The position numbers and the translations under genes were made by a program. The notes beneath the pieces were generated by a model. That model saw only the letters and a program-made list of their open reading frames with translations. It ran no database searches and was not told the origin of the DNA. From Actinomycetota bacterium (lineage in GTDB: Bacteria; Actinomycetota; Thermoleophilia; Gaiellales; Gaiellaceae): a stretch of DNA of 13,706 nucleotides. How positions within the stretch are numbered: position 1 is the stretch's first letter; each line of letters begins with the position of its first letter. Below are positions 1-6,742 of the stretch, in pieces. The DNA lies in NCBI GenBank assembly GCA_005885085.1, contig VAXY01000024.1:15565-29270 (forward strand). Reading direction: 5' to 3'.

Positions 1-185
1 GACGCCTTCGCTTTGTAGACCTCGCCGAAGCCGCCTCCGCTACCCACGTGCGACCGCGCTGCGCTGGTTGGCCTATTGCCCGTACCGCCGTGCCCCGCGG
101 CGACGAGCACGAGCATCGCCGTGAGCAGCGCCAGTGGCGGCACAAGCCGTAGGCGTCTCGATGCGCGCCCCTTTCGTACGTGCAT
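1..185 (-). CDS. Secreted protein N-terminus, probably ABC substrate-binding protein (partial)
   Basis: This gene runs off the left edge; about 61 codons are visible, starting from an ATG at 185-183. A strong ribosome binding site (AAAGGAGGAGG) sits just upstream of the ATG. The N-terminus is a clear signal peptide: a basic stretch (HVRKGRASRRLRL) followed by a hydrophobic core (LALLTAMLVLVAA). The region after it is rich in Gly and Ser. It begins 17 bases after the stop of the ribose-type ABC permease on the same strand, so the natural reading is the periplasmic or extracytoplasmic substrate-binding protein of that transporter. No binding-domain sequence is visible, so this role is inferred from position. 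The end of the signal (LVAAGH) resembles a lipobox but has His where the lipid-carrying Cys would be, so lipidation is not supported. Confidence 0.7.
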   Translation of the reverse strand, partial: MHVRKGRASRRLRLVPPLALLTAMLVLVAAGHGGTGNRPTSAARSHVGSGGGFGEVYKAKA

Positions 186-202
186 CGTGCCTCCTCCTTT
201 CG

Positions 203-1300
203 TCACTTTGCCCCTGTTACGTTCACGCTTGTTGGGTTCCCCGACGCATCAGCCGGCCGTAAGGCACGGCCGAGGAGCGACGCGACGCGGTCGCCGGAGA
301 TGAGCATCCCGACGATGATGGCGCCGCCGAAGACGACGAACTGCATCGCAGTCGACAGGCCGAGAATGCGCAGCATCTGCGTCAACAACGTCAGCGCGAG
401 GGCTGCCATCCACGTCGAGGTTGCGCTCGCCAGTCCACCTGCAAGCGACGCGCCGGCAATCACCACTGCCGCGATCGGCGCCAGGAGGTACTCGGCGCCG
501 AAGCCCGGATCGATGCTGATGCGCACGCCGGCGAGTAGAACTGCCGCGCTGGCGTAGAGCGCGCCCGCGATGACGTACGCGGACACGACGTGGGTTCGGA
601 CATGGACGCCCGCCATCCAGGCGGCTCGTGGATTCGCGCCGACCGCTTGAAAGCGACGACCTGCCGCTGTGTAGCGCAACGCCAACGCGACGGCGAGCGC
701 GATTGCCGCACCGGTCCAGAAGACGGCGCTGATCCCGAGCGGCTTCTGCGCGGCCCACGAGGAGAGCCCCGCCGGCACGTTCGCGCCTTCCACGACGCCG
801 CGGGAGTACTTCACGCCCCAGGCGAGCACGATCTGTCCCACCGCCAGCGTGACGATCAGCGGGTTCAGCCTGAAGATCCCGACGAGGATGCCGTTCGCGA
901 GACCAACGCCCGCGCCGAGCGCGATGCAGGCGAGGATCGCGACCGCAAGCCGGTTGTTCGAGCCCGACCCGACGCCGACGATGAGGTTCCCGCCGAAGAA
1001 CATCACGCCCGGCGTCGAGAGATCGATGCCGGCGTGCATGATCACGAGCATCTGGCCGAGGGCCGCGACCGCGAGAATCGTCATGTAGGGGAGGACAAAC
1101 GCCCACGAGGTGCTCTGCAAGGCCTCGGGGGCGATGATCGCCGCGGTGATCGCGAGCGCGCCCGTCGCAAGCCAGATCGGCAGGAAGCGCGCGGCAACGA
1201 GGGCATTCGCGACGGCCGGCGCAAATCCTAGGCGGCGCCACGGTGAAGAGCTAGCCGCGACCAGGCGTCCATTCTGTGCACGTTGCGCCTGAAGTGTCAA
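203..1300 (-). CDS. Ribose-type ABC transporter permease (RbsC/BPD_transp_2 family)
   Basis: A polytopic membrane protein of 365 residues, close to the usual 320-360 of RbsC/XylH-like permeases, which move sugars, nucleosides or similar small molecules across the inner membrane. Eight or more hydrophobic segments are visible. Family-typical patches include MLVIMHAGIDLS early, LNPLIVTLAVGQI in the middle, VGANPRAAWMAGVHV in the cytoplasmic loop that contacts the ATPase, and VVIAGASLAGG near the C-terminus. The start is uncertain: no in-frame ATG or GTG precedes the first membrane segment. The first possible start is TTG at 1300, which has no clear ribosome binding site and is also part of a TTGACA word. 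The matching ATPase is not in the window and may lie beyond the left edge, after the secreted protein. The divergent amidohydrolase operon suggests that its product's substrate is what is imported. Confidence 0.88.
   Translation of the reverse strand: MTLQAQRAQNGRLVAASSSPWRRLGFAPAVANALVAARFLPIWLATGALAITAAIIAPEALQSTSWAFVLPYMTILAVAALGQMLVIMHAGIDLSTPGVMFFGGNLIVGVGSGSNNRLAVAILACIALGAGVGLANGILVGIFRLNPLIVTLAVGQIVLAWGVKYSRGVVEGANVPAGLSSWAAQKPLGISAVFWTGAAIALAVALALRYTAAGRRFQAVGANPRAAWMAGVHVRTHVVSAYVIAGALYASAAVLLAGVRISIDPGFGAEYLLAPIAAVVIAGASLAGGLASATSTWMAALALTLLTQMLRILGLSTAMQFVVFGGAIIVGMLISGDRVASLLGRALRPADASGNPTSVNVTGAK
1271..1300 (-). promoter_or_regulatory. Possible sigma70-type promoter at the permease start
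   Basis: On the minus strand a perfect TTGACA (1300-1295) is followed after 18 bases by CAGAAT (1276-1271), matching the TATAAT consensus at four of six positions. If used, transcription would begin near 1264, inside the assigned permease N-terminus. This conflicts with the TTG start at 1300, so either the promoter or the start is wrong. Confidence 0.3.
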
Positions 1301-1362
1301 CTGTGGCCGAACGCCGGTTCATCTACGCTTAACGAAATGCCTGGAGTCCGGCCGTTTGAGCG

Positions 1363-1392
1363 TTGACTCTTCCGGGCCAGGGCGTTTATGCT
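1363..1392 (+). promoter_or_regulatory. Probable sigma70-type promoter for the amidohydrolase operon
   Basis: TTGACT (1363-1368) and TATGCT (1387-1392) are separated by 18 bases, in the divergent intergenic region. Transcription would start near 1399 and leave a 5' untranslated region of about 90 bases before the ATG at 1490. The -10 word sits in GGCGTTTATGCTCG; a near-copy of this word (GGCGTTATGCTCG) precedes the LLM gene at 4811-4823. Confidence 0.5.
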
Positions 1393-1489
1393 CGCTGTAC
1401 ATGCGGCAGCGCGCGACAGGGTCTGCTGCCGGCGAAGGCGTTCGCGCGCCGTCGCGCCTATTCGTGTCCGACCAGCCAAGGAGAGAGGC

Positions 1490-2857
1490 ATGAGCTCGCA
1501 GCGGCTACTGATCCGCAACGGCTTCGTCGTCTCGATGGACCCCGACGTCGGCGACGTGCCATCCGGCGATGTCCTCGTGGAGGACGGCAAGATCGCCGAG
1601 ATCGGGCGCAACATCGAGGCGTCCGAAGCCGAAGAGGTCGACGCGGCCGGGATGATCGTGATGCCGGGATTCGTCGACACGCACCGGCACACGTGGCAGA
1701 CGCCGGTTCGCGGCGTCCTCCCGTGTTGCACGCTCGACCATTACTTCGCCGTGATGCTCGGGAGCGTCGGCGGCCACTACCGGCCAGAGGACGTCCACAT
1801 CGGGAACCACGCTGGAGCGCTGGAAGCGCTGAACGGCGGCGTCACGACGCTGCTCGACTGGTCACACATCAACAACACGCCGGATCACTCCGACGCGGCG
1901 ATCCAGGGCCTGAAGGATGCCGGCATCCGCGCGATCTACGCGCACGGCGTGCCCACCGGCGGCGAGTGGTGGGCGTTCAGCGAGCTCGAGCACCCGGAGG
2001 ACATCCGGCGCATTCGCGACACGTATTTCTCCTCCGACGACGGGCTGATCACGCTTGCTCTCGCCGCGCGTGCTCCGGGCAACTCGAACTTCGAGGTCGC
2101 GAAGCACGACTGGGAGCTCGCGCGCGACCTCGGCATTCGCATCAGCGTGCACGTTGGCATGCGGCTGACGGACATTCACGTGCACCACGTCAAGAACATC
2201 CACGATCTCGGGCTGATGGGGCCCGACACGACCTACATCCACTGCACCGATTCCACCGATGAGGAGCTCGACCTGATCAAGGAGACGGGCGGCACCGCGT
2301 CGGTCGCGCCATACGTCGAGATGCTGATGGGCCACGGTCCGCCTCCGACGGGGAAGCTCCTGCAGCGCGGGGTCCCCGTCTCGCTCAGCGTCGATGTCGT
2401 GTCGAGCGTGCCGGGCGAGATGTTCACCCAGATGCGCACGGCGCTCGTATTCGAGCGGATTGGAGCCTTCACCGACACGCCCGACGAGGCGTTCGCGCCA
2501 ACGCTGACGCACAGGGAGGTACTCGAGCTTGCGACGATCGAAGGCGCTCGTGCCTGCGCGCTCCAGGACAAGGTGGGCTCCCTCGCTCCGGGCAAGCAGG
2601 CGGACATCGTCCTGCTGAAGACCAACGCGATCAATACCGCGCCGATGGTCGACCCGATCGGGACGATCGTCGTCTTCGCCGACACGTCGAACGTCGACTC
2701 GGTCTTCGTTGCCGGTCGCGCCGTCAAGCGAAACGGCGAGCTCGTGAACGTCGATCTCGACGATGTCATTCGCAAGCTCGACGAGTCGCGGAACCACATT
2801 CTGTCCCACGGCGAGCTGCTTCCGAACTGGGCCGCGGAACCGGTGGCGGCCGCGTAG
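1490..2857 (+). CDS. Metal-dependent amidohydrolase (TrzN/AtzA/SsnA/guanine-deaminase-like group)
   Basis: A 455-residue cytoplasmic hydrolase of the amidohydrolase superfamily, in the branch of deaminases and dechlorinases acting on purines, pyrimidines and s-triazines. A small beta-sandwich at both ends (LLIRNGFVVSMD at the start; VGSLAPGKQADIVLL near residue 390) brackets the barrel. Metal-site residues visible in order are H65 and H67 in DTHRHTWQT, H221 in ISVHVG, H251 in YIHCTD and D302 in SVDVVSS. The ATG at 1490 is chosen because AAGGAGAGAGG lies just before it; the frame stays open upstream to 1388 without a comparable site. It is the first gene of the plus-strand cluster. The acidic residue after the third His and the Asp-Val-Val-Ser context differ from the TDG motif of classic triazine hydrolases, so the substrate is open. 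Confidence 0.9.
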   Translation: MSSQRLLIRNGFVVSMDPDVGDVPSGDVLVEDGKIAEIGRNIEASEAEEVDAAGMIVMPGFVDTHRHTWQTPVRGVLPCCTLDHYFAVMLGSVGGHYRPEDVHIGNHAGALEALNGGVTTLLDWSHINNTPDHSDAAIQGLKDAGIRAIYAHGVPTGGEWWAFSELEHPEDIRRIRDTYFSSDDGLITLALAARAPGNSNFEVAKHDWELARDLGIRISVHVGMRLTDIHVHHVKNIHDLGLMGPDTTYIHCTDSTDEELDLIKETGGTASVAPYVEMLMGHGPPPTGKLLQRGVPVSLSVDVVSSVPGEMFTQMRTALVFERIGAFTDTPDEAFAPTLTHREVLELATIEGARACALQDKVGSLAPGKQADIVLLKTNAINTAPMVDPIGTIVVFADTSNVDSVFVAGRAVKRNGELVNVDLDDVIRKLDESRNHILSHGELLPNWAAEPVAAA

Positions 2858-2873
2858 TCAGTTCCTCCTCACG

Positions 2874-2902
2874 GGCTCGCCCCGCCGCGTGCGGGGCGAG
2901 CC
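2874..2902 (+). other. Perfect 12-bp GC hairpin in the amidohydrolase-SDR gap
   Basis: GGCTCGCCCCGC at 2874-2885 pairs perfectly with GCGGGGCGAGCC at 2891-2902 around a 5-base loop (CGCGT). A second small hairpin (CTCCCT 2902-2907, AGGGAG 2913-2918) follows. No T-run follows, so it is not a standard intrinsic terminator. It ends about 18 bases before the AAAGGAGA ribosome binding site of the next gene. It may stabilise or partly attenuate the operon mRNA. Confidence 0.65.
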
Positions 2903-2932
2903 TCCCTCGGGCAGGGAGAAAGGAGACGTGTC

Positions 2933-3634
2933 ATGGCCAATGACACGGTCGTCGTCGTCGGCGCCACGCAGGGACTCGGGCGTGAGCTTGCGCAGGCGTA
3001 CGCCCACGACGGCCGCGAGGTGGTCGTGACGGGAAGGGAGCAGTCGCGTGCGGACAGAGCGGCCGGCGAGATCGGTGGCCGCACACGCGGAATCGGCTTC
3101 GACTTGGCACAGCCGCACGCGATCGCGGACCGTCTCGCGGAGGTCGACGCTGTCCAGTACCTCGTGCTCGCTGCGATCGAGCGGGATGTGAACAAGGTGA
3201 GCGAGTACGACGTCGACGCCGCACTGCGGCTCGTCACGCTCAAGCTCGTCGGCTACACCGAGGTCATCCACACGCTGTCTCCGCGGATGGTCGACGACTC
3301 GGCGATCCTCATCTTCGGCGGCCTCGCGCGAGATCGTCCGTATCCCGGTTCGACGACTGTCACGACCGTGAACGGCGGCGTGACCGGCCTCGTCCGGACT
3401 CTGGTGGTCGAGCTCGCGCCCACCCGCGTGAACTGCCTGCACCCTGCAATCGTCGGCGACAGTCCGCAATGGGTCGACATGCCGGAGGAGCGGCGGGACG
3501 CGCTCGTGCAACGCACGCCGATCGGCCGGCTTGTCACGATGGCGGAGGTCGTGGACGCGTCGCGCTTCCTGCTCGAGAACCGGGCGCTGAATGGCATCAA
3601 CCTCCCGGTCGACGGCGGGTGGCTCTGCATGTGA
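2933..3634 (+). CDS. SDR-fold protein lacking the Tyr-Lys catalytic pair
   Basis: A 233-residue Rossmann-fold protein of the short-chain dehydrogenase/reductase type. The N-terminal nucleotide-binding motif is GATQGLGREL (residues 10-19), a good GxxxGxG. The C-terminus has the usual NLPVDGGW patch. Aligning from the EL that ends the catalytic helix (residues 160-161), the Tyr position is V143 and the Lys position is N147. The usual catalytic Ser strand reads ILIFGG (residues 125-130). A conventional SDR hydride transfer is therefore doubtful, although cofactor binding looks intact. The ATG at 2933 has AAAGGAGA upstream. The gap to the amidohydrolase is 75 bases and the MFS gene follows directly, so it is operonic. 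It may bind NAD(P) in a non-redox role, or use unusual residues. Confidence 0.85.
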   Translation: MANDTVVVVGATQGLGRELAQAYAHDGREVVVTGREQSRADRAAGEIGGRTRGIGFDLAQPHAIADRLAEVDAVQYLVLAAIERDVNKVSEYDVDAALRLVTLKLVGYTEVIHTLSPRMVDDSAILIFGGLARDRPYPGSTTVTTVNGGVTGLVRTLVVELAPTRVNCLHPAIVGDSPQWVDMPEERRDALVQRTPIGRLVTMAEVVDASRFLLENRALNGINLPVDGGWLCM

Positions 3635-4792
3635 TTGGCCGGGTCTAGGGTCGCAACCGCAGCCGGCGTGGCCATCGGTCTCGCCGTCGGTTACAACATC
3701 GCGAACGTCGGACCCGCCGCCCAGGTCGTCTCGGGTGCGTATGGCGTCCGGCTGGGTTTCGTCGGGTTGCTCACGACTGCGCTGTTCGTGACGCACCTCG
3801 TCATGCAGATCCCCGGCGGAAAGCTCATCGATCGCCGCGGCGCCCGGGCGCTCGCGGGCGTGGCACTCGGACTCATCGTCATCGGCAACGCCGTTGCGCT
3901 CATCTCGGCCTCGTTCGCACTCGGCATCGGCGCGCGGTTGATAGTCGGCCTGGGGACGGGCATCGGCTTCATCGCCGGTAGCGATTATGTGCGCGCGACC
4001 GTCGGCTCGCCGGCCGCGCAAGGCCTCTATGGCGCGGCCGGAGTGGGCGGGGGAGGGGTCGCACTCGCAATCGTCCCGTTGACGACGTCCGCGTTCGAGT
4101 GGCGTGCGCCGTACGCGACGGCTCTGATCGCTGCTTGCGCCGTACTGGTGGCTTTGCCATTCGTTCCGCGGGACCGGCGCAAGGGTGAGGTTCCGCGTGC
4201 CGCGGTCTCACCGATCCGGGAGATCGTGCGCGACCGGCGCCTGTACCCGCTCGCGCTCGCGCACACGGCGTCGTTTGCCTTCAGCGTCATCGTCGGGAAC
4301 TGGACCGTCTCGCTGCTCCAGCACGACGGATACGGGCGGCGCCTCGGCGGTGCAGTCGCCGCGCTGACGCTGCTCGGTGGGTTCGTGACCCGCCCGCTCG
4401 GCGGTGTCGCGCTTCAGCGCTGGGGCAGCCGCGGCGCACCGCTGCTCGCAGCGAGCATGGTCGCCGGCGCCGCCGGCACCGTGCTCCTTCTGCTGGACGT
4501 CCCGCTGTTCGCGCGAATCGTCGGCGCCGCCGCGCTCGGCCTCGCCGCGGGAGTTCCGTTTGCCGCGGCATTCAGCGGGGCGCAGGCGATCCGCCCCGAT
4601 GGCCCGGGCGCCGCAATCGGCTTCGTCAACAGCTGCGCGACGCTCGTGATAGCGGTGGGCGCGCCGCTGGTCGGCGTCACGTTCTCTCTCGCCGGCCACG
4701 GCCGCCTAGGCTTCGCCGCCGTCGCGGCGCTGTGGGCGCTGTCCGCTGTCGGGGTGCTGCCCTCGAAGCTGCCACGAGCCGGAGACGCGTAG
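3635..4792 (+). CDS. MFS transporter (NarK/CynX-like)
   Basis: A 385-residue membrane protein with about 12 hydrophobic segments, the size of a major facilitator. The loop after the second segment has the MFS signature GGKLIDRRGARAL (G-x-x-x-D-R-x-G-x-R). A matching loop in the second half reads RPLGGVALQRWGSRG. A basic central loop (PRDRRKGEVPRAAVSPIREIVRDRR) joins the two six-helix halves. The first possible start is TTG at 3635, immediately after the TGA of the SDR gene and so coupled to it. GTG at 3668 is an alternative that would shorten the first segment. The protein probably carries the operon's substrate or a product across the inner membrane by ion coupling. Having an MFS carrier next to a divergent ABC system suggests import by one and either export or a second import route by the other. 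Confidence 0.88.
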   Translation: MAGSRVATAAGVAIGLAVGYNIANVGPAAQVVSGAYGVRLGFVGLLTTALFVTHLVMQIPGGKLIDRRGARALAGVALGLIVIGNAVALISASFALGIGARLIVGLGTGIGFIAGSDYVRATVGSPAAQGLYGAAGVGGGGVALAIVPLTTSAFEWRAPYATALIAACAVLVALPFVPRDRRKGEVPRAAVSPIREIVRDRRLYPLALAHTASFAFSVIVGNWTVSLLQHDGYGRRLGGAVAALTLLGGFVTRPLGGVALQRWGSRGAPLLAASMVAGAAGTVLLLLDVPLFARIVGAAALGLAAGVPFAAAFSGAQAIRPDGPGAAIGFVNSCATLVIAVGAPLVGVTFSLAGHGRLGFAAVAALWALSAVGVLPSKLPRAGDA

Positions 4793-4800
4793 TCATTCCA

Positions 4801-4843
4801 CCAGCGACCGGGCGTTATGCTCGTTCCCCTGCCAGCGACCGGG
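4801..4843 (+). promoter_or_regulatory. 12-base direct repeat flanking a -10-like word upstream of the LLM gene
   Basis: CCAGCGACCGGG occurs at 4801-4812 and again at 4832-4843, exactly 31 bases apart (about three helical turns). Between them lies TATGCT (4816-4821), the same -10-like word as upstream of the amidohydrolase. No good -35 sequence is visible. The second copy runs into the GGGGAGG ribosome binding site. This may be an operator and internal promoter, but binding is not shown. Confidence 0.45.
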
Positions 4844-4851
4844 GAGGTTCG

Positions 4852-5913
4852 ATGCTCAGTTTTGGCGTGACGGTCCTGCCGGACCCGCCCTACCAGCGGA
4901 TGATCGAGCTGATGCAGCTCGCCGAGCGGCACGGCTTCGAGTACGCGTGGACGTACGACTCGCACATCCTCTGGGAGGAGTCGTACGCGACGCTCCCGCT
5001 CGTGGCCGCGCAGACGAGCAAGATCAAGCTCGGGCACTTCGTCACGAATCCGGGCATTCGCGACCCGACGATCACGGCGAGCTGGTACGCCACGATGCAG
5101 GACATCTCGGACGGCCGCATGGTGATGGGCATCGGCCGCGGCGACTCGTCGCGTCGCGTCGTCGGCCTCCAGCCCGTCAAGGTGGCGGAGTTCGAACGGC
5201 GCTGCGCCATGATCAAGGACCTCATGAACGGCCGTGCCGTTCAGTGGAACGACAAGGAGCTCGAGCTCAAATGGGCGCGCGACGAGCTTCCCGAGATTCC
5301 GATGTGGGTCGCCGGCTACGGGCCGAAGGCGCTCGCGGTCGCGGGACATGTGGGCGACGGCGTGATCATCCAGCTTGCCGACCCGGTGATCATCCAGTGG
5401 ATCATGGACACCGCCCGCCGCGCCGCCGAGGAAGCAGGCCGTGACCCGAGCGAGCTCAAGTGCATCGTCGGCGCGCCGAGCCATATCTCCGACGACATCG
5501 AGGACGCGCGCGAGCAGTCACGGTGGTTCCCGGCGATGGTGTCGAACCACGTCATGGACCTGATCGAGCGCTACGGCGAGGACTCGGACATCCCCAAGGA
5601 CCTGACGGACTTCGTCAAGGCGCGCAAGTTCTACGACTACGAGGAGCACTCGCGCGTCGGCGCGAAGCACGGCGAGTTCGTGACGGACGAGATCGTCGAC
5701 CGCTTCTGCGTGCTCGGCACCGCCGCCGATGCGACGGCGAAGCTGAAGGAGCTCGAGTCGATCGGCGTCGACCAGTTCAACGTCTACCTGATGACGAAAG
5801 GGCAGGAGCAGACGCTCGTGGCGTACGGCGACGAGATCATCCCGCAATTCAGCGGCGTCGAGCCGACCCTGCCGGGTGCGCGAGCGCCCTCGATCGATCG
5901 ACCACGCGACTAG
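4852..5913 (+). CDS. LLM-class flavin- or F420-dependent oxidoreductase
   Basis: A 353-residue protein of the luciferase-like monooxygenase superfamily, close to the F420-dependent Mer-like group. The TIM-barrel landmarks are present: MQLAERHGFEYAW then DSH (residues 21-38), LVAAQTSKIKLGHFVTNPGIRD split over residues 50-71, and the cofactor-phosphate loop DGRMVMGIGRGDS (residues 87-99). The C-terminal FCVLGTAADATAKLKELESIGVD part matches the final helix region of the family. ATG at 4852 is chosen because GGGGAGG lies 4-10 bases upstream; the frame is open to 4732 but that stretch overlaps the MFS gene. These enzymes use reduced FMN or F420 for oxygenation or hydride transfer, in some cases on pyrimidine or heterocycle rings. 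In this cluster it probably oxidises or reduces the amidohydrolase's substrate or product. Confidence 0.9.
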   Translation: MLSFGVTVLPDPPYQRMIELMQLAERHGFEYAWTYDSHILWEESYATLPLVAAQTSKIKLGHFVTNPGIRDPTITASWYATMQDISDGRMVMGIGRGDSSRRVVGLQPVKVAEFERRCAMIKDLMNGRAVQWNDKELELKWARDELPEIPMWVAGYGPKALAVAGHVGDGVIIQLADPVIIQWIMDTARRAAEEAGRDPSELKCIVGAPSHISDDIEDAREQSRWFPAMVSNHVMDLIERYGEDSDIPKDLTDFVKARKFYDYEEHSRVGAKHGEFVTDEIVDRFCVLGTAADATAKLKELESIGVDQFNVYLMTKGQEQTLVAYGDEIIPQFSGVEPTLPGARAPSIDRPRD

Positions 5914-5922
5914 GCTCCCAGC

Positions 5923-6615
5923 GTGCCTACGCTCCTGGTCTTCGGCGCCCGCAACCTCGGCCGGGTTCTCTGCCGTGAGCTCGCAGCCGACGGCTGGCGC
6001 ATCGCAGCCGTCGCCCGGACGGAGGAGACGATCCTGACGCTCCGCGACGAGGTGCCCGAGGCAGTCGGCCTGCTCGGTGACGCGGCCGTGGCGAGCGACG
6101 TCGAACGGATCCTTGCCGACGTCGGCGACGTCGACCTGCTCGTCAACGCGATCACGACCTTCCCGAGCTTCGCCGGTCCCGTCCACGAGGCACCGCCCGA
6201 CGCGCTCGACGCCTACGTCGGCGCCCTGCTACCGGGCATCTTCAACGTCCTGCGTGTCGGCGGCCGTATCCTCGCCGGCCAACGTCACGGCACGCTCGTT
6301 CAAGTCACCGGCGGCTCGGCCCGGCGCGGCAACCCCGGCCGGGGGCCCTGGGCGGCGGCCGCGTTCGCGACGCGGGCGCTCGTGCAGTCGCAAGCGGCCG
6401 AGCTCCGAGACCAAGGCGTCCACGTCGCGCTGCTGATCGTGGACGCGATCATCGAGAGCGAGAAGACGAAGCACTGGCTCGAGGACGAGCCCCCGGAACG
6501 GTCGGCCTCGATGGAGGACGTCGTGAATGCGATCAGGTATCTCCACGAGCAAAGCCCGCGCGCGTGGACGCACGAGCTCCAGCTCACGCCGGCGCTCGAG
6601 CGCTGGATTCCCTAG
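5923..6615 (+). CDS. Second SDR-fold protein lacking the Tyr-Lys catalytic pair
   Basis: A 230-residue Rossmann-fold protein starting at GTG 5923, nine bases after the LLM stop. The N-terminal motif is FGARNLGRVL (residues 7-16), a GxxxLG variant of the SDR cofactor loop. The region that normally holds the active site reads VTGGSARRG then GPWAAAAFATRAL. Counting back from the helix end EL (160-161), W143 occupies the Tyr position and A147 the Lys position. A NAITTF patch (residues 75-80) replaces the usual NNAG. The C-terminal part (ELQLTPALERWIP) lacks the common DGG ending. It is therefore a divergent SDR-like protein whose cofactor site is partly kept. It is the last gene of the plus-strand cluster; no terminator is evident before the tRNA gene. 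Confidence 0.82.
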   Translation: MPTLLVFGARNLGRVLCRELAADGWRIAAVARTEETILTLRDEVPEAVGLLGDAAVASDVERILADVGDVDLLVNAITTFPSFAGPVHEAPPDALDAYVGALLPGIFNVLRVGGRILAGQRHGTLVQVTGGSARRGNPGRGPWAAAAFATRALVQSQAAELRDQGVHVALLIVDAIIESEKTKHWLEDEPPERSASMEDVVNAIRYLHEQSPRAWTHELQLTPALERWIP

Positions 6616-6644
6616 GAGAGACCGCCGATACCATGGCCGTTCGC

Positions 6645-6715
6645 GGCGCCGTGGCCGAGTGGTTAGGCAGAGGCCTGCAAAGCCTCGTACACCAGTTCGA
6701 ATCTGGTCGGCGCCT
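6645..6715 (+). tRNA. tRNA-Cys (GCA)
   Basis: A full cloverleaf can be folded. The acceptor stem GGCGCCG pairs with CGGCGCC (6708-6714). The D-stem is GCC/GGC. The anticodon stem GAGGC/GCCTC encloses the loop CTGCAAA with anticodon GCA. The T-stem ACCAG/CTGGT encloses TTCGAAT. The discriminator base is T (U73), as expected of tRNA-Cys. The CCA end is not encoded (CTTCG follows). Confidence 0.96.
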
Positions 6716-6742
6716 CTTCGAGGAGGGCTGCCCTCGACTTCT

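Noticed and set aside
1..45. Sequence GSGGGFGEVYKAKA near the left edge resembles the Gly-rich loop of Ser/Thr protein kinases
   Set aside because: It follows a signal peptide by only about 20 residues, in a gene that trails an ABC permease. A kinase domain in that place is unlikely, and only a few residues are visible, so I treat it as a chance match.
249..1241. Long minus-strand ORF in another frame inside the permease gene
   Set aside because: Its product is Arg/Pro-rich with no membrane or domain pattern. It is the usual high-GC shadow of the permease frame.
2858..4021. 387-residue minus-strand ORF opposite the SDR and MFS genes
   Set aside because: Its composition (Asp, Arg, His, Ala-rich) is that of an antisense shadow, and the plus strand encodes clear SDR and MFS proteins there.
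6713..6723. Small CCTC-TTC-GAGG hairpin at the tRNA-Cys 3' end as a terminator
   Set aside because: It is only four base pairs, overlaps the tRNA acceptor stem and has no T-run.
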